The notes under the pieces are model-generated. The model saw only the letters and a list, made by a program, of their open reading frames with translations, had not been told where the DNA came from and ran no database searches. The position numbers and the translations under genes are program-made. A stretch of DNA of 64,000 bases from Hyphococcus flavus (GTDB taxonomy: Bacteria; Pseudomonadota; Alphaproteobacteria; Caulobacterales; Parvularculaceae): positions 1,813,501 to 1,877,500 of the forward strand of contig NZ_CP118166.1 in NCBI RefSeq assembly GCF_028748065.1. Direction: 5' to 3'. This document shows positions 52,222 through 60,379 of the stretch, one piece after another. How positions within the stretch are numbered: position 1 is the stretch's first letter; each line of letters starts with the position of its first letter.

Positions 52222-53409
52222 ATGCCTTCAGATCTACCGATAAATCCAAGTGCTGAAGGGCTACCTCTGGTTGGCGTCACTGTGGTTGAGGCGGGCCATA
52301 GCGTGGCGGCGCCTTTTGCGGGGGCAATCTTTGCGCAACTCGGCGCTGACGTCGTGAAAGTTGAAATGCCGGGCCGGGGCGATCACACCCGTGATTGGGG
52401 GCCGCCTTATCGCGACGGTGTCGCCGTCATTTATCAGGCATTCAACCGGGACAAGCGTAGTATTGTCGTTGATCTGTCGGATGAAGAAGAGCGAAATGGG
52501 TTAAAATCATACATCTTGGAAGAGGTTGATGTCGTCATACAAAATCTCCGGCCGGGGGTGATGGAGAAATATGGCCTCGACTCAGAAACACTGTGTACGG
52601 AAAAACCGTCTCTGATTTACTGTAACCTGTCTGCTTACGGGCAGACGGGACCGATGCGCAACCGGCCCGGATATGATCCTCTAATGCAAGCCTTTGGCGG
52701 CATTATGAGTGTAACAGGGGAAGAAGGCCGGGCTCCTGTACGGGTTGGAACGTCAATTGTCGACATGGGGGCGGGCATGTGGTCAGTGATCGGCGTTCTT
52801 TCAGCGCTGATTGCGAGGTCAAACTCCGGTTGCGGTAGCGTTGTCGATACGTCGTTATATGAAACGGCAATCGGTTGGATGACGCCGGTATTTGGAACGT
52901 TCATGGCTTCAGGCGATATTCCAAAACGCCTGGGGTCTGCCGCGGCGCAGATAGTTCCTTATGAAGTTTTTGAAACCGCTGATGGGTACTTGATGATTGC
53001 CGCAGGCAGCGACGGGCTGTTTGAAAGGCTATCAAAAGTCTTGGCCAAAGCGGAATGGGCGGTGGATGAGAAGTATGCAACGAACGGCGCGCGTGTCGTA
53101 AACCGCCATCTGCTAGTTCCAATGATAGCTGAAATTGTGAAGACAAAGGCGACTTCTTATTGGGAAGACGCCCTTAACGCGGCGCAGGTGCCAAATGCAC
53201 CGTTGCAAAATGCAAAAGAAGTCACAGAGAATGAGCAAACCAAAGCTTTAGGCATTATTCAGACCATTGGCGATCAGGAATGTTCATTAATAGGTTTGCC
53301 GCTTTCCTTTAATGGCATGCGGCCTGCGTTTCGAAAGCAGCCGCCTAAGCTTGGTGAAGATACAGACCGTGTCTTGAAGTTTCGTTCCAAAACGAGTTCC
53401 AAAAAATGA
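52222..53409 (+). CDS. Class III CoA-transferase (CaiB/BaiF family)
   Basis: Protein of 395 residues. Family pattern: VVEAGHSVAAPFAGAIFAQLGADVVKVE, NRDKRSIVVDL, LRPGVMEKYGLD and the catalytic aspartate, D181, in VGTSIVDMGAG. These enzymes move CoA between organic acids through an aspartyl-CoA thioester. The stop overlaps the enoyl-CoA hydratase start (ATGA), so it is the activating step of the following beta-oxidation-like genes. The acid is not known. Confidence 0.87.
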   Translation: MPSDLPINPSAEGLPLVGVTVVEAGHSVAAPFAGAIFAQLGADVVKVEMPGRGDHTRDWGPPYRDGVAVIYQAFNRDKRSIVVDLSDEEERNGLKSYILEEVDVVIQNLRPGVMEKYGLDSETLCTEKPSLIYCNLSAYGQTGPMRNRPGYDPLMQAFGGIMSVTGEEGRAPVRVGTSIVDMGAGMWSVIGVLSALIARSNSGCGSVVDTSLYETAIGWMTPVFGTFMASGDIPKRLGSAAAQIVPYEVFETADGYLMIAAGSDGLFERLSKVLAKAEWAVDEKYATNGARVVNRHLLVPMIAEIVKTKATSYWEDALNAAQVPNAPLQNAKEVTENEQTKALGIIQTIGDQECSLIGLPLSFNGMRPAFRKQPPKLGEDTDRVLKFRSKTSSKK

Positions 53410-54200
53410 TCCTTGATTATGCAACCATCAAGGTTGGAAAGCCGCACCCGCACGTGATTTTGGTAACGCTTGATCGGCCAAGGACGGCAAATGCGATCAA
53501 TACGCAAATGGCGAAAGATCTGTATGCCCTTTTTAGCGCTCTTGCGCGTGATGAAGTCGACATTCGTGCGCTTGTATTAACGGGCGCCGGGGAGAAAGTT
53601 TTTTGCGCAGGCGGCGATCTGAAAGAACGAAATGGCATGACAGATGAGCAATGGTCTCATCAACATGAGATCATGGAGAAGGCGTTGTTTGAGCTTCACG
53701 ATGTCCCCGTACCCGTCATTGCTGCAATAAACGGCGCAGCATTTGGCGGTGGATGTGAGCTCGCTCTCGCAGCAGATTTTGCATATGCTTCAGAAGAAGC
53801 CCGGTTTGCGCTTACGGAAACGTCTCTGGGAATAATGCCTGGCGCAGGCGGTACGCAAAACCTTCCGCGTGCGGTAGGTTTGAAGCGCGCGAATGAAATT
53901 ATCCTGACAGCTATACCCTTTTCAGCGCATGAAGCGATGGAATGGGGCGTGGTCAATAGGCTTTATCCAGGAGAGGTTCTGTTAGAGAAGACGCTGGCGA
54001 TTGCCGGGAGAATTGCAGAAAACGCACCTCTGGCAATCAGGCAGGCAAAACGCGCAATGCGCGCCGGCCTGGATATGGAAAAACGAGCAGCATTACAGCA
54101 TGAGATCGACCTTTATCACGAGCTTATTTCAAGCGAAGACCGGCATGAAGGCGTCAAGGCTTTTAATGAAAAGCGTAAGCCGGTTTTCAGAGGTACATAA
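53406..54200 (+). CDS. Enoyl-CoA hydratase, methylglutaconyl-CoA hydratase-like
   Basis: Crotonase-fold enzyme of 264 residues. FCAGGDLKER forms the oxyanion hole start; the two catalytic glutamates are E118 (GGGCELALAADF) and E138 (TETSLGIMPGAGGTQ), so hydratase activity is expected. The GAGGTQNLPRAVG segment and neighbours resemble the AUH (methylglutaconyl-CoA hydratase) type, and the next gene encodes an HMG-CoA-lyase-like protein, which fits. A generic enoyl-CoA hydratase is the alternative. Confidence 0.85.
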   Translation: MILDYATIKVGKPHPHVILVTLDRPRTANAINTQMAKDLYALFSALARDEVDIRALVLTGAGEKVFCAGGDLKERNGMTDEQWSHQHEIMEKALFELHDVPVPVIAAINGAAFGGGCELALAADFAYASEEARFALTETSLGIMPGAGGTQNLPRAVGLKRANEIILTAIPFSAHEAMEWGVVNRLYPGEVLLEKTLAIAGRIAENAPLAIRQAKRAMRAGLDMEKRAALQHEIDLYHELISSEDRHEGVKAFNEKRKPVFRGT

Positions 54201-54203
54201 TTG

Positions 54204-55130
54204 ATGCCCGACAACGTCGTCATACGAGAAGTAGGCTTGCGGGATGGTCTCCAGATCATCAAAGAATTTATGCCAACGGAGCACAAGATCGGATGGTGTC
54301 AGCGAGAATATGACGCCGGCATACGCGAAATGGAGGTCTGTTCATTTGTGCCAGTGAAATATATCCCGCAGTTTTCAGATGCAGACGAGCTTGTAGCGTT
54401 TGCCCTTACTCTGTCTGAGCTTACTCCGTCCGCGCTCGCGCCCAATTTAAAGGGGGTGGCGCGTGGCATGGATCTGGGTGTCCCCAAAATCACTTGTATT
54501 GTTTCTGCTTCGGACAGTTTCAATCACGCCAACGTCAAGCGACCCACTGAAGAAAGCCTGGAAGAGTTTCGACGGATTGCATCGGTCCGTGACGGTAGAA
54601 AAGGAAAAGAGAGAACAAAACTCATTGGCGGCGTATCGTGCACTTTCGGTTGCACAATCGAGGGGAGGGTCGCTGTTGCCTCAGTCATGCACGTGGTTGA
54701 GGAATTGTTGAGCGCTGGTGCTGATGAAATTGCTCTTGCGGATACTGTCGGGTATGGCGATCCGGCGCTGGTTCGGAATGTCTTTTCTGAAGTCGCAAAA
54801 GCGGCTGGCGATATTCCCATGAGCGCGCATTTCCATAATACGCGTGGTACAGGGCTGGCGAATGTAGTAGCGGCGCTGGAATGCGGCGTTCGTATTTTTG
54901 ACAGTTCAATTGCAGGTCTCGGCGGATGTCCGAATTCGCCAGGTGCGACAGGCAACATAGCGACGGAAGACCTTGCGTTCATGTTGGAGGCAATGGGATT
55001 CGACACAGGCGTTGACCCACAGGGCCTTATTGAAGTTCGGCAGTATGTAAAACGAGCCCTGCCCAACATTCCCATGTTTGGGCACATCGGCGATGTGGGT
55101 TTGCCGAAGTCCTTTCGCCAGTCAGTATAA
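54204..55130 (+). CDS. Hydroxymethylglutaryl-CoA lyase family protein
   Basis: DRE-TIM metallolyase of 308 residues. It begins VVIREVGLRDGLQII with the D-G-L-Q barrel start and has AHFHNTRGTGLANV with metal-binding histidines, then the active-site cysteine loop GLGGCPNSPGATGNIATEDL, which matches HMG-CoA lyase. It splits 3-hydroxy-3-methylglutaryl-CoA, or a close relative, into acetyl-CoA and acetoacetate. The ATG at 54204 comes just after the hydratase stop. It fits with the hydratase and the acyl-CoA dehydrogenase as a C6 branched acid module. Confidence 0.87.
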   Translation: MPDNVVIREVGLRDGLQIIKEFMPTEHKIGWCQREYDAGIREMEVCSFVPVKYIPQFSDADELVAFALTLSELTPSALAPNLKGVARGMDLGVPKITCIVSASDSFNHANVKRPTEESLEEFRRIASVRDGRKGKERTKLIGGVSCTFGCTIEGRVAVASVMHVVEELLSAGADEIALADTVGYGDPALVRNVFSEVAKAAGDIPMSAHFHNTRGTGLANVVAALECGVRIFDSSIAGLGGCPNSPGATGNIATEDLAFMLEAMGFDTGVDPQGLIEVRQYVKRALPNIPMFGHIGDVGLPKSFRQSV

Positions 55131-55144
55131 AGAGGGCGTACAGT

Positions 55145-56341
55145 ATGACGTTTTCACTGGATCAGTTTTCAGAAAGCCTTTCCGTTTCAATCGGACCTGA
55201 TTATCCGGAATTGCGAGAGGCAGTGGGGCGCATCTGCGCGCGGTATCCGGGCGAATATTGGCGAAAACTTGAAGATGGGCGCGATTACCCGACTGCCTTC
55301 ATAAAGGACTTAACAGAGGCGGGGTACCTAGCAGCGCTCATACCGGAAGAATATGGCGGGGCGGGTTTGCCCTTGCGCGCCGCTTGCGTGATTCTTGAAA
55401 CTATCAACGCCTATGGATGCACGGCTTCTCAAGGTCATGCGCAAATGTACATAATGGGTACGCTTTTGCGGCATGGCAGTCAGGAACAAAAAGAAAAATA
55501 CTTGCCGGGGATCGCCGCGGGAGAAATTCGCCTGCAGGCTTTTGGCGTAACAGAACCGACAACCGGTTCAGACACCACTAAACTAAAAACCCGCGCCATT
55601 CGCCGTGGTGACAAATATATCGTCAACGGCCAGAAAGTGTGGACGTCGCGAGCGTTGCATTCAGACATGATGTTGCTGTTGGCGCGCACGACGCCTGTTG
55701 AAAAGTGCGCAAAAAAAACCGAAGGGCTTTCGGTATTTCTTGTGAATATACAGGAAAGCTTGGGCAAAGGCCTCGACATTCGCCCGCTTGAGGCGATGTT
55801 TAATCATAATACGACTGAAGTTTTCTTCGACGATCTTGAAATTCCGGCAAGTGACTTGATCGGCGAAGAAGGCAAAGGCTTCCGTTATATTCTTGACGGC
55901 ATCAATGCTGAACGCATCATGGTTGCTGCAGAAGCCGTTGGCGATGGGCGATTCTTTTTGAAAAAAGCAGTCGACTACGCCAATGAGCGTATCGTTTTTG
56001 AACGGACAATTGGCAAAAATCAGGGAATTCAGTTTCCTTTAGCGCGCGGACTGGCGGAGTTAACGAGTGCGGATACGCTGGGGCGAACTGCCGCCGCGCT
56101 TTTCGATGCCTCGCAACCCTGCGGCACGCAAGCGAATATTGCAAAACTTCTTGCTTCGGAAGCGTGCTGGCACACGGCAGAGGCAACCATGCAGACGCTG
56201 GGTGGTTTTGCATTCGCGCGGGAGTATGACATCGAGCGCAAATGGCGAGAGTGCCGCGTTTATCAGGTGGCGCCCGTTTCCACCAATATGATCCTTTCAT
56301 ACTTGTCGCAGCACGTTTTGGGCCTCGAACGGTCGTTTTAG
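55145..56341 (+). CDS. Acyl-CoA dehydrogenase
   Basis: Flavoprotein of 398 residues. AFGVTEPTTGSDTTKLKT is the FAD segment, and GIQFPLARGLAEL with the mid-domain follow the family. The C-terminal part, where medium-chain enzymes carry the catalytic Glu in a Y-E-G motif, reads RVYQVAPVSTNMIL with Gln at that place. The general base may therefore lie elsewhere, as in isovaleryl-CoA dehydrogenase. It follows the lyase gene by 14 bases and is co-transcribed with the CoA-transferase set. The substrate is probably a branched or dicarboxylic acyl-CoA. Confidence 0.88.
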   Translation: MTFSLDQFSESLSVSIGPDYPELREAVGRICARYPGEYWRKLEDGRDYPTAFIKDLTEAGYLAALIPEEYGGAGLPLRAACVILETINAYGCTASQGHAQMYIMGTLLRHGSQEQKEKYLPGIAAGEIRLQAFGVTEPTTGSDTTKLKTRAIRRGDKYIVNGQKVWTSRALHSDMMLLLARTTPVEKCAKKTEGLSVFLVNIQESLGKGLDIRPLEAMFNHNTTEVFFDDLEIPASDLIGEEGKGFRYILDGINAERIMVAAEAVGDGRFFLKKAVDYANERIVFERTIGKNQGIQFPLARGLAELTSADTLGRTAAALFDASQPCGTQANIAKLLASEACWHTAEATMQTLGGFAFAREYDIERKWRECRVYQVAPVSTNMILSYLSQHVLGLERSF

Positions 56342-56355
56342 TGGGAAGAGCGCTC

Positions 56356-57843
56356 ATGAGTGAAGAAATCAATATCGATAAAGCTCACCTTAAACTTGCT
56401 GCCGAGCTGGCTGAATTCGATGCCGTTGGATTGGCGGAGCGTATTCGAAAAAAGGAATTGTCGCCGAAAGAAGCGGTCGAAGCATCTGTTGCTGCGATTG
56501 AGGTGCTGGACAAGGAGTTGAATTTTCGCTGCCAGGATTATGCAGAAGAGGCGCTTGCCGAAGCTGGTGTATTTTCCGTAGCCGATCAGCCTTTTCCAGG
56601 CGTTCCCTTTTTGCTGAAGGACTTAGGCGCGCAGATGGAAGGGAAAGTCTGCGATGCTGGGAGCCGTCTTGCTGCAGGTATTATCGCCAAACATGATACG
56701 GAACTGATGGCGCGTTTCAGGCGTTCGGGCCTCATTACACTTGGTAAAACAAACACGCCGGAGTTTGGCGCCAATATTATTACCGAAAACGTATTGCAAG
56801 GCGTTACTCATAATCCCTGGAACAAGGACTATTCTCCGGGCGGTTCAAGTGGTGGTTCTTCTGCTGCAGTTGCAGCTGGAGCTGTGGCAATTGCTCACGC
56901 AAATGATGGTCTTGGTTCAATTCGCATTCCGGCTTCCATGACCAATTTATACGGGTTGAAGCCCACGCGTCAGCGGATTCCGTCCGGCCCCGATATCGCT
57001 GAATCTTCCGGTGGGCGCGCGGCGGAATTGGTCGTCACGCGCTCCGTGCGCGATACGGCCGTTCTGCTTGATGCAGTTTATGGGTCAGATCCCGGTGCGC
57101 CTCATGTGGCGCCGCCACCCATGCGCCCTTACGTGGAAGAACTAGACAATCCGCCTAAAGATCTTCGTATTGCGTTGATGGTAGCATCGTTCAGCGGAGC
57201 CAAACCGGAACCGATTTGTGCAAAAGCAGCTGAAGAAACTGCAGCGTTATGCGCACAGTTAGGTCACAGAGTTGAACTGGCGACGCCCCAAATCCCCTGG
57301 GACGAGTACCTTTGGTCATTAAAGATGACGGCGCAAGGGGGGTTCGCGGCTGGCGTTCAGCTAACAGCGGAAGCGACAGGCAGAACGCCCTCGCCAGATA
57401 ATCTCGAGCCGCTGACCTGGGCCAGTTATGAAGAGGGAAGGAAAGTCTCCATGCTCGATTTTCATAAAGGCCTTAGCATTTACGGGAAAGTACAGCGCGC
57501 TATGGGCCGCTTCTTTGAGAAGTTTGATATTTTGATCTCGCCCGTGTTGATGGGGCCGCCGCCCCCGGTTGAATATTTTGCCAGCAAGGATGTCGATATC
57601 GACGAGTTCTGGGACTGGTTTGGAGGAGATGCATATTCTCCTTTTGCAGGCGTTTTTAATGTAACGGGTCAGCCCTCCGCTTCAGTACCGCTTCACATGA
57701 CTGAGGACGGGCTCCCTATTGGCACGCAAATTACAGGTAAGTTCGGAGATGAGGGTACGATCCTTGGATTGTCTGCCGAACTTGAACGCGCTGCGCCATG
57801 GGCGTCGCGCCGTCCGTCCATCCATATTTCCAATTACGTCTAG
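56356..57843 (+). CDS. Amidase signature family hydrolase
   Basis: Protein of 495 residues. The Ser-cisSer-Lys triad reads K88 (FLLKDLG), S164 (SPGGSSGGSS) and S188 (GLGSIRIPAS), with the usual spacings of 76 and 24. It hydrolyses a carboxamide or an N-acyl amine in the cytosol. GGAAGAG precedes the ATG at 56356. It lies between the acyl-CoA dehydrogenase and a PLP lyase and thus probably releases an acid and an amine that those enzymes use (inference). The substrate is unknown. Confidence 0.88.
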   Translation: MSEEINIDKAHLKLAAELAEFDAVGLAERIRKKELSPKEAVEASVAAIEVLDKELNFRCQDYAEEALAEAGVFSVADQPFPGVPFLLKDLGAQMEGKVCDAGSRLAAGIIAKHDTELMARFRRSGLITLGKTNTPEFGANIITENVLQGVTHNPWNKDYSPGGSSGGSSAAVAAGAVAIAHANDGLGSIRIPASMTNLYGLKPTRQRIPSGPDIAESSGGRAAELVVTRSVRDTAVLLDAVYGSDPGAPHVAPPPMRPYVEELDNPPKDLRIALMVASFSGAKPEPICAKAAEETAALCAQLGHRVELATPQIPWDEYLWSLKMTAQGGFAAGVQLTAEATGRTPSPDNLEPLTWASYEEGRKVSMLDFHKGLSIYGKVQRAMGRFFEKFDILISPVLMGPPPPVEYFASKDVDIDEFWDWFGGDAYSPFAGVFNVTGQPSASVPLHMTEDGLPIGTQITGKFGDEGTILGLSAELERAAPWASRRPSIHISNYV

Positions 57844-57852
57844 GAGGAACGC

Positions 57853-59103
57853 ATGAGTCAGAAAGTCAACCTGCCGAAGCAGGGATTAGGAAAGATGGGT
57901 GTTCTTTCGAAGCTCGACGAGGCGCTTACAAAAGAACCCGACGTGCTTCGCGGTAATATGAGCTGCTATGCGATGAAAGGTACGGAAGATATGGTCGACG
58001 TCGTCTCTCAAGCCTATCAAAAGTATTTTTTTCTCAATGGTGTCGCGCGCCGGTTTTTTCCCGGTCTGCAGGATCTTGAAGCCGACGTTACGGGTATGGC
58101 GTCAAACATTTTGAGCGGCGGTGCTGACGGCATCGTTGCGAACATCACCAGCGGTGGAACGGAAAGCATTTTCTGCGCGCTTCATGCTGCGCGTGAGTGG
58201 GCGAAGGAAACAAAACCGCATATTAAAGAGCCGGAAATCGTTGCTCCTTATTCCATTCACGCAACTTTTTCCAAAGGATGCCAATATCTCGGTATCAAGA
58301 TTGTGCGAGTCCCTGTCAGGGATGACTGGCGTGCCGACGCGGTAGCAATAGAAGCAGCGATCTCACCAAACACGATCATGATCGCAGGTTCCGCGCCTTC
58401 CTGGCCTTACGGCGTCATTGATAACATGGACGAACTTGCAGAAGTGTCGAAAAAGCATGATCTCTGGCTGCATGTTGACGCCTGCGTCGGTGGGTATCTC
58501 TCTCCGTTTGTCAGCAAACTGGGTATCGACCTTCCCAAGTGGGACTTTTCGGTAGATGGCGTGCATTCCATTTCTGCTGATTTGCATAAGTATGGTTATG
58601 CGGCGAAAGGCATTTCAACTATCGCCTGGCGTTCGGAGGAATTGCAGAAGTATCATTTTGTATCGCCTACAGATTGGCCTTGTTCGCCTTATATTACCCA
58701 GGCTTTCACGGGTTCGCGTCCGGCGTCAGCAGTGGCGGCGGCCTGGGCGGCGCTGAGTTACCTCGGCGAAGACGGATATATTGCTTATGCGGATCGCGCT
58801 ATGAAAGCCAAAGCGCGCCTGATTGAAGGCTTGAACAAGATCGAGGGAATAGAACCTATTGATACGGACTTGTTAATTGTCGTCTACGGCGCCAAGGATA
58901 TTCGCGTTGAGCAAATTGTCGGCGGTTTGTCTGAAAAGGGATGGACTAGCGGTGGCGTAATGGACCCGCCCCTCGCGCATCTCGTGCTTGATCCGTTATC
59001 TGAAGATGTCGTGGATATTTATCTGGAAGACTTGCGTGCTGTTGTCGACAGCATACGCGCCGGAGAGGCGTCTGCTGAAGGCACGCTGTCTTATGCTGAC
59101 TAG
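57853..59103 (+). CDS. PLP enzyme of the group II decarboxylase/sphingosine-1-phosphate lyase-like family
   Basis: Protein of 416 residues. NITSGGTESIFCALHAAREW (phosphate and substrate loop), H136 (stacking), HVDACVGG with D209, and the PLP lysine K246 in ISADLHKYGYAAKG match the sphingosine-1-phosphate lyase pattern most closely. Family members cleave phosphorylated long-chain bases or decarboxylate amino acids. No sphingosine kinase or phosphate-related gene is near, so a decarboxylase or aldolase-type action on another amine is equally likely. Nine bases separate it from the amidase. Confidence 0.8.
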   Translation: MSQKVNLPKQGLGKMGVLSKLDEALTKEPDVLRGNMSCYAMKGTEDMVDVVSQAYQKYFFLNGVARRFFPGLQDLEADVTGMASNILSGGADGIVANITSGGTESIFCALHAAREWAKETKPHIKEPEIVAPYSIHATFSKGCQYLGIKIVRVPVRDDWRADAVAIEAAISPNTIMIAGSAPSWPYGVIDNMDELAEVSKKHDLWLHVDACVGGYLSPFVSKLGIDLPKWDFSVDGVHSISADLHKYGYAAKGISTIAWRSEELQKYHFVSPTDWPCSPYITQAFTGSRPASAVAAAWAALSYLGEDGYIAYADRAMKAKARLIEGLNKIEGIEPIDTDLLIVVYGAKDIRVEQIVGGLSEKGWTSGGVMDPPLAHLVLDPLSEDVVDIYLEDLRAVVDSIRAGEASAEGTLSYAD

Positions 59104-59108
59104 GCGCC

Positions 59109-60347
59109 ATGCCTCCTGAGATTACAATAAACGGCGACCGCCTTTGGGAATCGCTGATGGCGATGGCTGAAATCGGCGCTACGGCGAAAGGCGGCGTCTG
59201 CCGCCTTGCTGCGAGCGAAGCGGACAAGGCGGGACGCGAACTCTTTATCAAATGGTGTGTTGACGCCGGTTGCGAGATTGTCGCCGATGAAATCGGCAAT
59301 CTCTTCGCTAAACGCGCTGGTGAAGACACCGACGCCTTGCCGGTAGTCATGGGTAGTCATCTTGATAGTCAGCCCACGGGAGGGAAGTTTGATGGCGTTT
59401 ATGGCGTATTAGCCGGACTGGAAGTCATCCGGTCATTGAATGATGCAAAATTATCTACGAGGGCGCCCGTTGAGGTCGCCGTATGGATGAATGAAGAGGG
59501 CGCGCGTTTTTCGCCTGCCATGCTTGGGTCAGGTGTTTTCGCTGGCGCCTTTTCTCTCGATTATGGGCTAGGCCGTACGGACAAAGATGGTGTTGCTTTA
59601 AAAGCAGCGCTTGTACAGCATGAGCTCGCAGGCATTGCTCCGGTAGGGCGCAAGCTTGGCGCGCACTTTGAAGCGCATATCGAACAAGGTCCAATTCTGG
59701 AGGCGGAAAAAAAGACTATTGGCGTTGTTACTGGCGTGCAGGGTATCGTGTGGTTTGATGTCGTTATCGCCGGTTCGGAATGTCACGCTGGGCCGACACC
59801 CATGGAAATGCGCATCGATCCCGTTCAAAAGGCGGCATCCTTGCTTACGCAATTTTTTACACTAGCTCGCGAGTATGCGCCGCACGCGCGCGTGACGGTA
59901 GGTGAAATTCATTCGCATCCCAGCTCGCGCAATACAGTGCCAGGAAAAGTGCAGTTTAGCCTCGACCTGCGTCATCCAGAGCCTGCCATTTTGCAAACGA
60001 TGCATCGAAAAGCGGACGCCATCGTAAAAAAAGAAAACTTATGTGGTGCGCCCGTTTCACTGGAGGAGATCTGGCATTCGCCGCCTGTAGCCTTTGACGA
60101 GAATTGCATCACTGCTGTTAGCAATGCTGCAGCAAAAACGGGATACCCTTTCAAGGAAATGGTTAGCGGCGCCGGTCATGATTCCGTTTATATTTCGCGC
60201 GTGGCGCCGACCGCCATGATTTTCGTGCCTTGCAAGGGCGGGATCAGCCATAATGAAGCTGAAAGCGCGGAACCTCATGATCTAGCAGCAGGGTGCAATG
60301 TTCTCTTGCATGCCGTGTTGGAGTATGCAGGTTTGTGTGAGATTTAG
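59109..60347 (+). CDS. Zinc-dependent M20 amidohydrolase, N-carbamoyl-L-amino acid hydrolase/beta-ureidopropionase type
   Basis: Protein of 412 residues. VVMGSHLDSQPTGGKFDGVYG contains the zinc ligands H84 and D95; MNEEGARFSPAMLGS, HFEAHIEQGPILE, ECHAGPTPM and GGISHNEAE follow the hydantoinase/carbamoylase group of this family. It would release CO2 and ammonia from an N-carbamoyl amino acid, or ammonia from an allantoate-like substrate. It begins five bases after the PLP lyase stop, so they are co-transcribed. Confidence 0.87.
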   Translation: MPPEITINGDRLWESLMAMAEIGATAKGGVCRLAASEADKAGRELFIKWCVDAGCEIVADEIGNLFAKRAGEDTDALPVVMGSHLDSQPTGGKFDGVYGVLAGLEVIRSLNDAKLSTRAPVEVAVWMNEEGARFSPAMLGSGVFAGAFSLDYGLGRTDKDGVALKAALVQHELAGIAPVGRKLGAHFEAHIEQGPILEAEKKTIGVVTGVQGIVWFDVVIAGSECHAGPTPMEMRIDPVQKAASLLTQFFTLAREYAPHARVTVGEIHSHPSSRNTVPGKVQFSLDLRHPEPAILQTMHRKADAIVKKENLCGAPVSLEEIWHSPPVAFDENCITAVSNAAAKTGYPFKEMVSGAGHDSVYISRVAPTAMIFVPCKGGISHNEAESAEPHDLAAGCNVLLHAVLEYAGLCEI

Positions 60348-60379
60348 GGTTATTTATTTGGGTATGTGAGGAGAGTGTC

